NCBI RefSeq assembly: GCF_002802905.1
Contig: NZ_PEBK01000002.1
Span: 124,001 to 188,000, forward strand
DNA from: Bifidobacterium simiarum
GTDB taxonomy: Bacteria > Actinomycetota > Actinomycetes > Actinomycetales > Bifidobacteriaceae
Direction of reading: 5' to 3'
DNA: 64,000 nucleotides
Shown: piece after piece, positions 10,280 through 19,132 of the stretch
Layout: each line of letters begins with the position of its first letter
How positions within the stretch are numbered: the stretch's first letter is position 1
Notes under the pieces: model-generated
Database searches by the model: none
Told to the model about the DNA's origin: nothing
Seen by the model: the letters and a program-made list of their open reading frames with translations, nothing else
Translations under genes and position numbers: made by a program

Positions 10280-10906
10280 TCACATGTAATGGAACAGGGA
10301 GACGCCCCGGCGGGCCATGCAGTAGGCGTTGCCCAGCCAGGTGTGCTTGCTGGTGGGCCATACTGCGCCGAGACGCGGCGCGTTCTGGCTCATCCAGATA
10401 CTCGGCACGCGGCCGTCCGCGCTGCGGGAGCCGAGCAGATTGAAGCCGTTCTTGCGCACCAGCCAGTCCGGATGCTGGGTGGCGATGGCCAGTCCCTCCT
10501 CGAGGGTGAGGGGCAGACGACCGTCGGATTCCACCAGTTTGCGGGCGATGTCCGGTTCGCGATTGGTGTACTTGGTACCGGTATGCGGATCGATCACCAC
10601 GTAGAACGGTCCCTCGGGCGGCTCGAAACCGTCCTGCGGCAGGAAGCTGGCGATGTCACGCGGCGGCATGGTGGTGAAACCGGCCATGCGGTTGATGCTG
10701 GTTCGGGAGATCAGCGACTCCGGGGAGACGAGCTCTCGGGTCGGCACCAGAAGAATGTTCGAGCCCAGATCGGACTGCTCCAAAGCGGTGATGATCGGCG
10801 TGGCCAGCGCACGGAAGGCGGCGGCCGAAAGATCGGCGACGTCCGGGTAACCGAGCGCTACGATTCGGTCGAGCTGCTTTTGCGCTTCGCGAGATGCTTC
10901 AGACAT
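10280..10906 (-). CDS. DUF5701 family protein
   Basis: The 208-aa soluble protein resembles the actinobacterial DUF5701 family, which has no assigned function. Visible hallmarks are LVPTRELVSPE in the middle, a hydrophobic PFYVVIDPHTGTKYTN strand, and a C-terminal half rich in conserved Trp and Arg (LGAVWPTSKHTWLGNA). There is no signal peptide or membrane segment. The ATG at 10906 was preferred to an in-frame start 25 codons upstream, because residues encoded there are unlike the family and MSEASREAQ is a natural start. The gene stands alone, between a bidirectional terminator and a hairpin-rich spacer. Confidence 0.75.
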   Translation of the reverse strand: MSEASREAQKQLDRIVALGYPDVADLSAAAFRALATPIITALEQSDLGSNILLVPTRELVSPESLISRTSINRMAGFTTMPPRDIASFLPQDGFEPPEGPFYVVIDPHTGTKYTNREPDIARKLVESDGRLPLTLEEGLAIATQHPDWLVRKNGFNLLGSRSADGRVPSIWMSQNAPRLGAVWPTSKHTWLGNAYCMARRGVSLFHYM

Positions 10907-10973
10907 GCCTACCAGTATTCCCACCGATAGTGACAAAGGAACCGTGGCCAGGAGCCGAGCGGATGGTGGCGAA

Positions 10974-11013
10974 AACGACAAAGGGGCTTTCCGAATGCCA
11001 TCGGAAAGCCCCT
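10974..11013 (-). terminator. Terminator at the end of the aspartate-family operon
   Basis: AGGGGCTTTCCGA (10982-10994) pairs perfectly with 11001-11013 around a 6-nt loop. On the minus strand the stem is followed by TTTGTCGTTTT. It is the last of several hairpins downstream of asd. Confidence 0.75.
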
Positions 11014-11039
11014 GAACATGGGGGATTACAGGCCCCTCA

Positions 11040-11149
11040 TCAGTCAGCTACGCTGACAGCTTCCCCCATAATGGGGGAAGCCAAGACGTGCAACCGTTGG
11101 GACGTGTTGCTTGCTCCCGCTGGCGGGAGCTGTCAGCGTAGCTGACTGA
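11040..11149. repeat. REP/BIME-like element with a 22-bp inverted repeat
   Basis: The 22-bp arms at 11040-11061 and 11128-11149 are exact reverse complements. Inside are two further hairpins, CTTCCCCCAT/ATGGGGGAAG (about 11060-11080) and GCTCCCGC/GCGGGAGC (about 11113-11130). Just beyond (11151-11281) come a GGGTGGTCGA/TCGACCACCC stem, a GTCTGCCGGCCGGCAGAC palindrome and GAACAGTCC/GGACTGTTC arms. The whole 386-bp gap 10907-11292 is therefore almost continuous secondary structure without a gene. Confidence 0.75.
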
Positions 11150-11292
11150 GGGTGGTCGAACCACGCAATCTCGACCACCCCCAGTCTGCCGGCCGGCAGA
11201 CAGCCCCGACATCTTATGCGACGTGCGCCCGGCAGGGGCGCACTGCTACGAACAGTCCACTGGACTGTTCGTCCAGCGGGGACGGAGGTACA

Positions 11293-12363
11293 TCAGAGCT
11301 GATCGCCGAAATGCTTCTTCGCCACGATCTCGGCGAGCTCGATGGCGTTGAGGGCGGCACCCTTGCGCAGGTTGTCGTTGGTGATGAACATCGACAGGCC
11401 CTTCTTGCCGTCGACGGCCTGATCCTGACGGATGCGGCCGACGAAGCTCGGATCCTTGCCGGCGGCGAGCTGCGGGGTGGGGATGTCGTCGAGCACGACG
11501 CCCGGAGCCTTGGCGAGCACCGCACGGGCCTCGTCCGGAGTCACGTCCTTCTCGAACTCGGCGTTGATGCTCATGCCGTGGGCGGTGAACACGCCGATGC
11601 GCACGCAGGTGCAGCTGGCCTTGAGCTCGGGCAGGTGCAGGATCTTGCGGCTCTCGTTGCGCAGCTTCTGCTCCTCGTCGGTCTCCTCGCTGCCATCGTC
11701 CACGATCGCGCCGATGAACGGCACGGCGTTGAAGGCGATGGTGCGCACGACCTTGGTCGGCTCGGGGAAGTCGATGGCGGAACCGTCGAACACGAGCTTG
11801 TCGGCGCCCTGCTCGATGGCGGCCTTGGCCTCGTTCATCAGCTGCAGCACGCCGGCGCGGCCCGCACCGGACACGGCCTGGTAGGAGCTGACGATCAGGC
11901 GCTTGAGGCCGAACTCGTCGGAAAGGGCCTTCATGGCCGGCATGCAGGCCATGGTGGTGCAGTTCGGGTTGGCGATGATGCGATCCGGAACCTCGTCCAG
12001 ATCCTCAGGGTTCACCTCGGCGACGACCAGCGGCACGTTGTCGTGCATACGCCACTGGGAGGAGTTGTCGATCACGTAGGCGCCGGCCTCGGCGAACTTC
12101 GGAGCCCACACCTTGGAGGTGCCGCCGCCGGCGGAGAAGACGGCGATGTCGATGCCGGAGAGATCGGCCTTGGCCACGTCCTCCACCACGATGTCATGGC
12201 CGCGCCAGTTGAGCACGGTGCCCGCGGAGTGCGCGGACGCCATGAAACGCAGGTCCTTCACGGGGAAGTCGCGCTCGTCGAGGATGCGACGCATGACCAT
12301 GCCGACCTGGCCGGTGGCGCCGAGAACCGCTACGTTGACGCCCTTATCGTTGATTTGCACCAT
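11293..12363 (-). CDS. asd: Aspartate-semialdehyde dehydrogenase
   Basis: This enzyme reduces aspartyl phosphate to aspartate semialdehyde with NADPH, the branch-point step towards lysine/diaminopimelate, methionine and threonine. The 356-aa protein has the NADP-binding ATGQVGMVMRRIL motif at about 15, the active-site Cys in NPNCTTMACMPA near 136, and the conserved CTCVRIGVFTAHGMS segment with catalytic residues in the dimerisation domain. It is the last gene of ask-ACT-asd, 83 bp after the ACT-domain gene. AGGACACTGAA precedes the ATG. Length and motifs are normal for the family. Confidence 0.97.
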   Translation of the reverse strand: MVQINDKGVNVAVLGATGQVGMVMRRILDERDFPVKDLRFMASAHSAGTVLNWRGHDIVVEDVAKADLSGIDIAVFSAGGGTSKVWAPKFAEAGAYVIDNSSQWRMHDNVPLVVAEVNPEDLDEVPDRIIANPNCTTMACMPAMKALSDEFGLKRLIVSSYQAVSGAGRAGVLQLMNEAKAAIEQGADKLVFDGSAIDFPEPTKVVRTIAFNAVPFIGAIVDDGSEETDEEQKLRNESRKILHLPELKASCTCVRIGVFTAHGMSINAEFEKDVTPDEARAVLAKAPGVVLDDIPTPQLAAGKDPSFVGRIRQDQAVDGKKGLSMFITNDNLRKGAALNAIELAEIVAKKHFGDQL

Positions 12364-12446
12364 TTCAGTGTCCTTTTGTTGTTCCGAACAGTTCCCAAAT
12401 GTGATTCAGATGGATTCAGCTGCGATCCGTGCCGAAGGCCGTACGG

Positions 12447-13010
12447 TCAGCGGCCGGTGCCGCCGTACACCACGGCCTCCACCTGATCGGAATCCAGCTT
12501 GAAGGCGGTGTGGATGGCCCGCACGGCGTCGTTGAGATCGTTCAGCGGCACCATGGCGGAAATGCGGATCTCGGAGGTCGAGATCATCAGCACGTTGATG
12601 CCCTTCTCACTCAGCGCGTGGAAGAACGTGGCGGCGATGCCGGAGTGGGTCTTCATGCCGACGCCCACAAGCGCGACCTTGCCGACCTCCTTGTTCACGT
12701 CCACGGTCTCGTAGCCCAGCTCAGCCTTCTTCTCGGCGAGCACCTGCTCGATCTTGTGCAGCTCGGCCTCGGAGGCGGTGAACGAGATGTCGGCGGTGCC
12801 GGTGGAGGCGGCCGCCTGCACGATCATGTCCACGTTCACGCCGGCCTCGGCGAGGCTGGTGAACACGGAGGCGCACACGCCCGGACGGTCGGGGATGCGA
12901 CGCAGGGTCACCTGCGCCTCGGTGCGGTCGTGCGCGATGCCGGAAACGACCGGATCTTCGGGGCCGAGATCGGGGAAGAGATCACCCATGGACTGCGATT
13001 CGTTGCTCAT
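12447..13010 (-). CDS. Aspartokinase regulatory subunit (two ACT domains)
   Basis: The 187-aa protein corresponds to the regulatory C-terminus of actinobacterial aspartokinase. Two ACT domains (about residues 25-100 and 105-180) carry the expected signatures: RIPDRPGVCASVFTSLAEAG with VDMIVQ, then KVALVGVGMKTHSGIAATFF with INVLMISTSEIRIS. These sites bind lysine and threonine for feedback inhibition in relatives. It lies 88 bp after the catalytic gene, with its own AAAGGTG ribosome site and ATG. In Corynebacterium the same polypeptide arises from an internal start inside a single lysC. Here the catalytic part is a separate gene, so the two must assemble in trans. Confidence 0.9.
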   Translation of the reverse strand: MSNESQSMGDLFPDLGPEDPVVSGIAHDRTEAQVTLRRIPDRPGVCASVFTSLAEAGVNVDMIVQAAASTGTADISFTASEAELHKIEQVLAEKKAELGYETVDVNKEVGKVALVGVGMKTHSGIAATFFHALSEKGINVLMISTSEIRISAMVPLNDLNDAVRAIHTAFKLDSDQVEAVVYGGTGR

Positions 13011-13098
13011 TGTTTCACCTTTGGGATTGGTCTGGTTGGTTGACGTTGACTGACGGTACTGACTTGGACTTGACGGTTGATCGGATTCGCCGACTCGC

Positions 13099-13863
13099 CT
13101 ACTGCAGGTTCGGGATGCTGCGCGGATCCACGCCGTCGGGCAGCACCAGCGTGCCGGGACGGTGGGAGAAGGAGCTGCGCACATGCAGCGGCATCTTGAA
13201 CCGCTCGGCGTACTCCACGCAGCGCAGGGCCAGCACCTTGGAGCCGCAGGCCGCCATCTCCAGAATCGCCTCGTAGCTGATCGCGGGGATGCGACGGGCG
13301 GTGGGCACGATACGCGGATCGGCGGTGAAGATGCCGTCGACGTCGGTATAGATCTCGCACACGTCGGCGTCGAGCGCCACAGCCAGCGCCACGGCGGAGG
13401 TGTCGGAGCCGCCGCGGCCGAGCGTGGTGGCGTCGCCCTTGGAGTTGATGCCCTGGAAGCCGGCCACGATGGCCACGTCGCCGCGGTCGAGCACGGCCTT
13501 CACGCGCGCGGGCTTCACGGCCTTGATGTGCGCGGCGCCGTAGCGGGTGTCGGTGAGGAAGCCGGCCTGCTGGCCGGTGAACGAACTGGCGTGGGAGCCG
13601 GCCGCGTGGATGGCCATGGCCAGCAGGCTCATCGAGATGCGCTCGCCTGCGGTCATGAGCATGTCCATCTCGCGCTCGGGCGGATACGGATCGATGTCCT
13701 TGGCCTGATCGATCAGATCGTCGGTGGTGTCTCCCATGGCGGAGACGACCACGGCCACATCGTTGCCCTTCTTCTTGGTGTCGATGATGCGACGGGCCAC
13801 GCGCTTGATGGAATCGGTGTCGGCCACCGACGAACCGCCGAATTTCTGAACGATGAGTGCCAC
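13099..13863 (-). CDS. Aspartokinase catalytic subunit, no ACT domains
   Basis: This kinase phosphorylates aspartate, the first step of the lysine-threonine-methionine pathway. The 254-aa product is the amino-acid kinase fold only: [15 protein letters not shown] at the start, phosphate-binding [13 protein letters not shown] near 150, and the [17 protein letters not shown] aspartate-binding segment near 170. It stops after [15 protein letters not shown], where other aspartokinases run on into ACT domains. A separate two-ACT gene follows 88 bp downstream. The start codon is GTG. A TATAAT -10 box lies about 80 bp upstream. The intergenic DNA holds no coding continuity, so this is a true gene split and not an obvious sequencing error. 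Confidence 0.95.
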   Translation of the reverse strand: MALIVQKFGGSSVADTDSIKRVARRIIDTKKKGNDVAVVVSAMGDTTDDLIDQAKDIDPYPPEREMDMLMTAGERISMSLLAMAIHAAGSHASSFTGQQAGFLTDTRYGAAHIKAVKPARVKAVLDRGDVAIVAGFQGINSKGDATTLGRGGSDTSAVALAVALDADVCEIYTDVDGIFTADPRIVPTARRIPAISYEAILEMAACGSKVLALRCVEYAERFKMPLHVRSSFSHRPGTLVLPDGVDPRSIPNLQ

Positions 13864-13942
13864 TTCAATCCAATCTCGTGTCGTGCTGCGGCGGACTCTC
13901 CCCCGCCGCGCAAGTAGTCCACTACTCTACGCAAACGGCAAG

Positions 13943-13948
13943 ATTATA
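13943..13948 (-). promoter_or_regulatory. Probable -10 element of the ask-ACT-asd operon
   Basis: A perfect TATAAT on the minus strand lies 80 bp before the GTG start of the catalytic aspartokinase gene. A weak -35 (GGTTTT) sits 17 bp upstream. The remaining 284-bp gap (13864-14147) contains no other feature I can support. Confidence 0.6.
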
Positions 13949-14147
13949 AGGGCGCGAACATTGCGAAAACCCTTCATCGCCAGCATTTGGACATCCCGTG
14001 GACACTGCGGCCGACGGCTGGTCGGGGGCCAACCGCATGTCAATCGATCTACCCGCCATCGGTACGGCTGTCATCGGTACGGCAGCCAATAGGCACGTCA
14101 ACCATCGGTATCAGCCGGTCCGCGTGATCTCCCCGCACCCGAACGGC

Positions 14148-14816
14148 CTACGCCTCCCGACGACCGGCGAGGGCCCTGCCGAGGGTGATCTCGTCGGCGT
14201 ATTCGAGATCGCCGCCGACCGGCAGACCGCTGGCGAGTCGGGTCACCTTCACGCCGCACGGGGCGATCAGCCGGGCCAGATACGTGGTGGTGGCCTCGCC
14301 CTCGATGTTCGGGTTCAGTGCGAGGATGACCTCCCGCACGTCCTCGACGCCCTGCGCGGCACCCTGCGCATCCACCGAATCCGCCGAACCGGCCGCATCA
14401 GAAACCGACTGCGGGGAAAGCCGTCTGAGCAGCTTGGGAATGTTGAGATCCTGCGGCCCGACGTTGGCCATCGGGTTGATCGCCCCGCCGAGCACATGGT
14501 AGACGCCGCGGAACTCGCGGGTGCGTTCGATGCTCATCACGTCCTTGGGCTCCTGCACCACGCAGATGATGGTGTGGTCGCGACGGGGGTCCGCGCAAAT
14601 CGGGCAGGGACTGGTCTCGCACACGTTGCCGCAGACGTCGCAGAACCGCACGCGGGCCTTCACCTCGGCGATCGCGTCGGCCAGCTCCCGCGCCTCGGCC
14701 TCGTCGGCGCCGAGCAGGTAGAACGCGATGCGCTGCGCGCCCTTCGGCCCGATGCCGGGAAGCCGGGCGAACGCATCGATGAGATTCTGGATCGCCCCGT
14801 CATACGCCAATGCCAT
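14148..14816 (-). CDS. recR: Recombination mediator protein RecR
   Basis: RecR works with RecF and RecO to load RecA on gapped DNA. The 222-aa protein has the N-terminal helix-hairpin-helix ([16 protein letters not shown], residues about 16-31), a four-Cys zinc finger ([16 protein letters not shown], about 58-73) and a Toprim domain ([16 protein letters not shown] onwards, ending in [18 protein letters not shown]). It is about 20 residues longer than usual, owing to a Ser/Ala/Asp insert near residue 140 inside the Toprim domain. AAAGGACG precedes the ATG. It follows dnaX by 30 bp, the common dnaX-recR arrangement. Confidence 0.97.
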   Translation of the reverse strand: MALAYDGAIQNLIDAFARLPGIGPKGAQRIAFYLLGADEAEARELADAIAEVKARVRFCDVCGNVCETSPCPICADPRRDHTIICVVQEPKDVMSIERTREFRGVYHVLGGAINPMANVGPQDLNIPKLLRRLSPQSVSDAAGSADSVDAQGAAQGVEDVREVILALNPNIEGEATTTYLARLIAPCGVKVTRLASGLPVGGDLEYADEITLGRALAGRREA

Positions 14817-14846
14817 GGCACGTCCTTTCCGTTGCCTTCAGTCGTC

Positions 14847-17800
14847 TCAGTTCTGGGATTCCTTGTCCTTCTGCCGTTTCGCCGCGATGTTGCGCGGATT
14901 GTTCGGATCGTCGGCGGCAAGATCCTCCACGGCCTTGACGTCGAACATCCGCTTGAGCTCCTCCACGTCGAGCGCGGTGTCGGAGCCGAGCGCGGCGTCG
15001 TCCATCGAATAGTCGTCGTCCTCCGGATCGACCTGCGGCGTCGGCAGACCGGGGCCGGCGGCGTTTACGCCAAAGCCCGCGTTGACCCCGGCCGGACCGG
15101 CACCGTTCGCGGTCTGGCCGTGGGCGAATCGTTCGCGGGCCGTCGGGTCGAAATGCCGTTGAGGATGCGCCGGATGATCAGGCTGGGCGGACGGCTGCGG
15201 CTGGGTCTGACCGGGCTGGGTCTGGCCATGCGTCTGACCGGGCCATGACTGACCGGACTGTGACTGACCGGACCATGACTGGTCCGGCTGGTTCATCCTG
15301 CCTGCGGCCTCCCACCCGGTCGGTTCGGACTGTGCGGAATGGGCCTGTACAGACTGTGCCTGCGCGTTCTGTGCGGCGACGCGGCCGGCCACCTGCCACG
15401 GATCGGTATCGTCGAAACCGGCGTCCGGGAAATCGACCGGAGCACCCGACGGCGATCCGACGGAAGGCCCGGCAGACGATGCGGCAGATGATCGAGTCGG
15501 TGCCGGGGCCGTCTGCTGCCACGGATCATCGATCGGATCGGCGGAAGAAGCGCCCGGCGTACCGACGGACGGTGATCCGGAATTCGTCGTCGCGGTAGCG
15601 GACGACGAAGCCGCGGAGGGGACGGTCGACGGGACGGGAACCGCCCACGGATCCTCGTCGTCGCTGAGGTCCGGCACGGCCACATGCTTGCCGTGATGCG
15701 GCTCGTCCGGTCCGTCATGACGATGCCCCATGTGACGTTCCGACTGCTGGGAAAGATCCTGATACGGCTGGACGTCCGACGTACCGGGCAGGGCCCACGG
15801 GTCCTGCTGATCCGACTGATCCTGCAGAGTCAGCCGATCCGACTGGCCCGGACGATAATCCTGCTGAACCTGCGAGCCGCCTCGGTCGGAGTCCGCGTCG
15901 GCATCCGAGGATCCTGCGGATCCGTCGGCCGAATCGGAGCCGGAGCCCTCCGTCGAATCCGCGGACTTCGATGCGGTCGCGGGCCTGACCATCGCGGACA
16001 GGGAGCCGAAACTCTCCTGCAGCACCTGCGACTTGATCCGCTGCTGCTCATCCGCGGGCAGCTTGCTCAACGGGGGTGCGATCTGTCCGTCGGCCATCTT
16101 CTCAGTCGGGGCGAGCGCGACCTCGGGTCCGAACACCTGATGGGTGCGGGCGCGCAGGATGTCGACCACCTTGGTGGTGCCGTCCACGCTTTCGGAAGCC
16201 ACACCCAGCGCGAAGGCGTACTTGTTCAACGCGTTGGCGAACTTGATCCACAGACGCATACGGCTGGTTTTCGGATCTGGCGACAGGTGTACGCGCGGCA
16301 CGCGGTCACGGCTCACGTACTGACGTACATCGTCCGGCAGGGAGGTGACCAGCGCATCCCACTTTTCGTCGGGGGTGCGGGAATCGTCGGCGTGGCCGGA
16401 CTGCGGAGTCTGAGCCGACTGGGAAATCTGTGCGGGCTGGGGAGTCTGTGCGGGCTGAGACTGCGGTGCCGACTGCGTAGCCGGTGCCGACTGCGTAGCC
16501 GAGTTCGACTGTGCGGCCGGGGACGCTGATACGGCTGACGATTCGTCATCGACCGGCCATCCGGAGGACTGGACCGGCTGGGACTGATTCGGCTGGGTTT
16601 GGGACGATTGGGACTGGCCGGCGGAAGCGGCCGACGGCGTCGACGTCTGCCGGCGTCCCGCGAATCCGCTGGTTTGCTTCTGCCCGACCTCACCGTTCCG
16701 ACCAGCGTCGCTATGCCGACCGGCATTGCGGCGGGCGCCGGCGAATCCGTGCACACCCGACTGTCCGGCCTGCTGACCACCCTGGGCCTGACCACCCTGG
16801 GTGTTGGCGGCCGATGAACCCGACGACGCGGATCCGTCACCCACGGCGGGCATGCCGACACCCTCCGACGGCGCAGCGGCAGCCAGCGCGCTCTGCGGCA
16901 CCAGCAGTCTGGCGGCCAGCAGCTCCAGTCGCATGCGAGGCGACGTGGCGCCGCTCATCGAACCAAGCGCATCGTTGATGATGTCGGCGATCGACGTCAA
17001 ACGGGCGAGGCCCAGCTCACCGGCCTGACGCCTGAGATCATCCAGATCCTCGGCCTCGGCGTCGTCGTTCAGCACGGACTCCGCGCGCTCGCCGGCGATA
17101 TTGAGGACCAGCAGGTCACGCACGCGCGACAGCAGATCCTCCACGAACCTACGGGGGTCAAATCCGCCGACCACCACCTTCTGTACCACGCCATACAGCT
17201 TCTCGCCGTCAGCATCGATCACCGCGTCAATGGCGTCTCTGATCAGCGCATCGGGGGTGAAGCCCAGCAGCGCCACGGAGGCGTCATGGGTGATCACGCC
17301 GTCCACCGCGCCGACCATCAGCTGGTCGAGCACGGAAAGCGTGTCTCGCATCGAACCGCCGCCCGCGCGCATCGCCAGCTTCAGTACACCCGGCTCGGGC
17401 TTGATGCCCTCCTTGTCGCAGATCTTCTCCAGATACGGGCCCATGATCTCCGGCGGCACAAGGCGGAACGGGTAATGGTGGGTGCGCGAGCGGATGGTGC
17501 CGATCACCTTCTCCGGCTCGGTGGTGGCGAAGATGAACATCACATGGTCCGGCGGCTCCTCCACGATCTTCAGCAACGCGTTGAAGCCCTGCTGCGTAAC
17601 CATGTGCGCCTCATCGAGAATGAAGATCTTGTAGCGGTCGCGGGCGGGGGCGAATCCGGCGCGCTCGCGCAGTTCGCGGGCGTCATCCACGCCGTTGTGC
17701 GACGCGGCGTCGATCTCCACCACGTCGATGGAACCGGGACCGCCAGTGGCGAGATCCCTACAGCTTTCGCACTCGCCACACGGATGCGAGGTCGGACCCT

Positions 17801-17993
17801 TCGCGCAGTTGACGCAACGAGCCAGAATGCGCGCGGAGCTGGTCTTGCCGCAGCCGCGCGGACCGGAGAACAGATAGGCGTGCGTGAGCTTGCCCTCGTC
17901 GAGGGCGCGGGAAAGCGGAACGGTGACCTGATCCTGCCCGATGACACCGTCGAAGGTGTCGGGGCGGTACCTTCTATAGAGTGCAAGAGCCAT
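14847..17993 (-). CDS. dnaX: DNA polymerase III gamma/tau subunit
   Basis: This is the clamp-loader ATPase of the replisome. The 1048-aa protein has the AAA+ module first: Walker A GPRGCGKTSSAR (about 45), zinc finger CVNCAKGPTSHPCGEC (about 62-80), Walker B FILDEAHM (about 125), and domain III to about residue 365. From about 370 it is Gln/Ser/Ala/Asp-rich with many SQSQPAQ-like repeats. It is interrupted by a folded region at about 545-670 (the tau segment, PDDVRQYVSRDRVPRVHLSP) and ends in a conserved VEELKRMFDVKAVEDL motif. It is much longer than the 640-aa E. coli protein because of these linkers. I see no clear frameshift signal for a separate gamma form. recR follows. Confidence 0.96.
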   Translation of the reverse strand: MALALYRRYRPDTFDGVIGQDQVTVPLSRALDEGKLTHAYLFSGPRGCGKTSSARILARCVNCAKGPTSHPCGECESCRDLATGGPGSIDVVEIDAASHNGVDDARELRERAGFAPARDRYKIFILDEAHMVTQQGFNALLKIVEEPPDHVMFIFATTEPEKVIGTIRSRTHHYPFRLVPPEIMGPYLEKICDKEGIKPEPGVLKLAMRAGGGSMRDTLSVLDQLMVGAVDGVITHDASVALLGFTPDALIRDAIDAVIDADGEKLYGVVQKVVVGGFDPRRFVEDLLSRVRDLLVLNIAGERAESVLNDDAEAEDLDDLRRQAGELGLARLTSIADIINDALGSMSGATSPRMRLELLAARLLVPQSALAAAAPSEGVGMPAVGDGSASSGSSAANTQGGQAQGGQQAGQSGVHGFAGARRNAGRHSDAGRNGEVGQKQTSGFAGRRQTSTPSAASAGQSQSSQTQPNQSQPVQSSGWPVDDESSAVSASPAAQSNSATQSAPATQSAPQSQPAQTPQPAQISQSAQTPQSGHADDSRTPDEKWDALVTSLPDDVRQYVSRDRVPRVHLSPDPKTSRMRLWIKFANALNKYAFALGVASESVDGTTKVVDILRARTHQVFGPEVALAPTEKMADGQIAPPLSKLPADEQQRIKSQVLQESFGSLSAMVRPATASKSADSTEGSGSDSADGSAGSSDADADSDRGGSQVQQDYRPGQSDRLTLQDQSDQQDPWALPGTSDVQPYQDLSQQSERHMGHRHDGPDEPHHGKHVAVPDLSDDEDPWAVPVPSTVPSAASSSATATTNSGSPSVGTPGASSADPIDDPWQQTAPAPTRSSAASSAGPSVGSPSGAPVDFPDAGFDDTDPWQVAGRVAAQNAQAQSVQAHSAQSEPTGWEAAGRMNQPDQSWSGQSQSGQSWPGQTHGQTQPGQTQPQPSAQPDHPAHPQRHFDPTARERFAHGQTANGAGPAGVNAGFGVNAAGPGLPTPQVDPEDDDYSMDDAALGSDTALDVEELKRMFDVKAVEDLAADDPNNPRNIAAKRQKDKESQN

Positions 17994-18097
17994 AACCCAG
18001 TCCTAACCTCAATCCCTTGGAAAACCAACACACCACGACAACCAAACCATCACGCAGCTGTTCAGCCCTCGCGCCCGATGCATCGCGCTCGCATCGC

Positions 18098-19117
18098 CTA
18101 GCGACATTCCACCTTACTATGCGCCGTGGCCGTGGTAGCTACGATACCGGGCACGCTGCGATACCGGGCACGCAAGGCCTCGGCGAACCGCGTCGAGCGG
18201 AACCGATGCGCACCGATGCTTGCCACAGGCCACACGCCCATCAGCGCATTCGTGACGAAGCATTCGTCAAACCCGTGCAGCTCATCCGGCATGATATGCG
18301 CCTCCTCCACGTCGACGCCAAGCGCCGGAGCACCTTCGGCGATCACCCAGTCGCGCAGCGTTCCCGGCAGCAGACCGCAGTCTTTGGCCGGGGTCATCAG
18401 AGAAAAGCCACAAAACTCGGTATCCGGATTTTTGCCGCCATGGCGCACGAAAAATATATTCGCATTCGTGGTTTCGCTGATTTCGCTACGGGAATTCAGC
18501 ATGACGGCACCGTCGTATCCGTGGATTTTCGCGATTTTCGTCTCCAGTATGTTGTCACCCTGGTTCAGAGTTTTGTGGCTTGTCAGCGGCGAAGTCTCGT
18601 TGCGCCGCACGCCGCTCCACGTCAGGCGCATGGCGTCGCTCGGGTCGCGTCGCTCATACGGGTTGGCGCGAGTGGAAAACGATAGGTTTCGCGCGGAAAC
18701 CATGATCTTGAGCACCGTGTCGGCGGAGTGGCCGGCCCCGATGCGGTTTCCGATTCCCGCACCCTCCCTGTTCCTGCCGTCGGATACATGACGGCGTTCG
18801 TCGTCGAGCGTCGATCGCAGCACAAGGTCGGCGAGCCCGGCCATCGACGCATATTCACGCCCTTCGGATTGCACGAGCTGCCGCACCGCCGCCGTGGCCT
18901 TCGCGAAGGGGACGGCGGTTCCTCTCGCGAAGAGGCCGCCGGCGATGGCACTTCCGTCGATGCCCAGAAACCGCAGTCCTGCGGCCAGTCGCCGCATATG
19001 CCGATCGAACAGCAGCGGTCGCCCGTCATGCACGGCGATGGTCTCGAACATGCCCAGACCGAACTGGTAGCCCTCGTCCAGATGCAACAGACTCTCCGCT
19101 CTTTTCGCTTGCACCAT
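18098..19117 (-). CDS. pabC: Aminodeoxychorismate lyase (class IV aminotransferase)
   Basis: This PLP enzyme releases pyruvate from 4-amino-4-deoxychorismate to give p-aminobenzoate for folate. The 339-aa product has the class IV fold. The PLP lysine is probably in LTSHKTLNQGDN (about 193), followed by the conserved GAVMLNSRSEISETTNANIFFV region, split as ISETT.NIF, and LLPGTLRDWVI, which carries the phosphate-binding Gly-Thr. It begins 15 bp after pabB, with a GGAGGAG ribosome site, so the two are translated from one message. D-amino acid or branched-chain transaminase activity is possible for this fold, but the pabB partner decides the call. Confidence 0.87.
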   Translation of the reverse strand: MVQAKRAESLLHLDEGYQFGLGMFETIAVHDGRPLLFDRHMRRLAAGLRFLGIDGSAIAGGLFARGTAVPFAKATAAVRQLVQSEGREYASMAGLADLVLRSTLDDERRHVSDGRNREGAGIGNRIGAGHSADTVLKIMVSARNLSFSTRANPYERRDPSDAMRLTWSGVRRNETSPLTSHKTLNQGDNILETKIAKIHGYDGAVMLNSRSEISETTNANIFFVRHGGKNPDTEFCGFSLMTPAKDCGLLPGTLRDWVIAEGAPALGVDVEEAHIMPDELHGFDECFVTNALMGVWPVASIGAHRFRSTRFAEALRARYRSVPGIVATTATAHSKVECR

Positions 19118-19132
19118 GTCAGCCGCTCCTCC

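Noticed and set aside
14847-17993. Programmed frameshift for a separate gamma subunit in dnaX
   Set aside because: No A-AAA-AAG type slippery heptamer was seen in the region where gamma would end.
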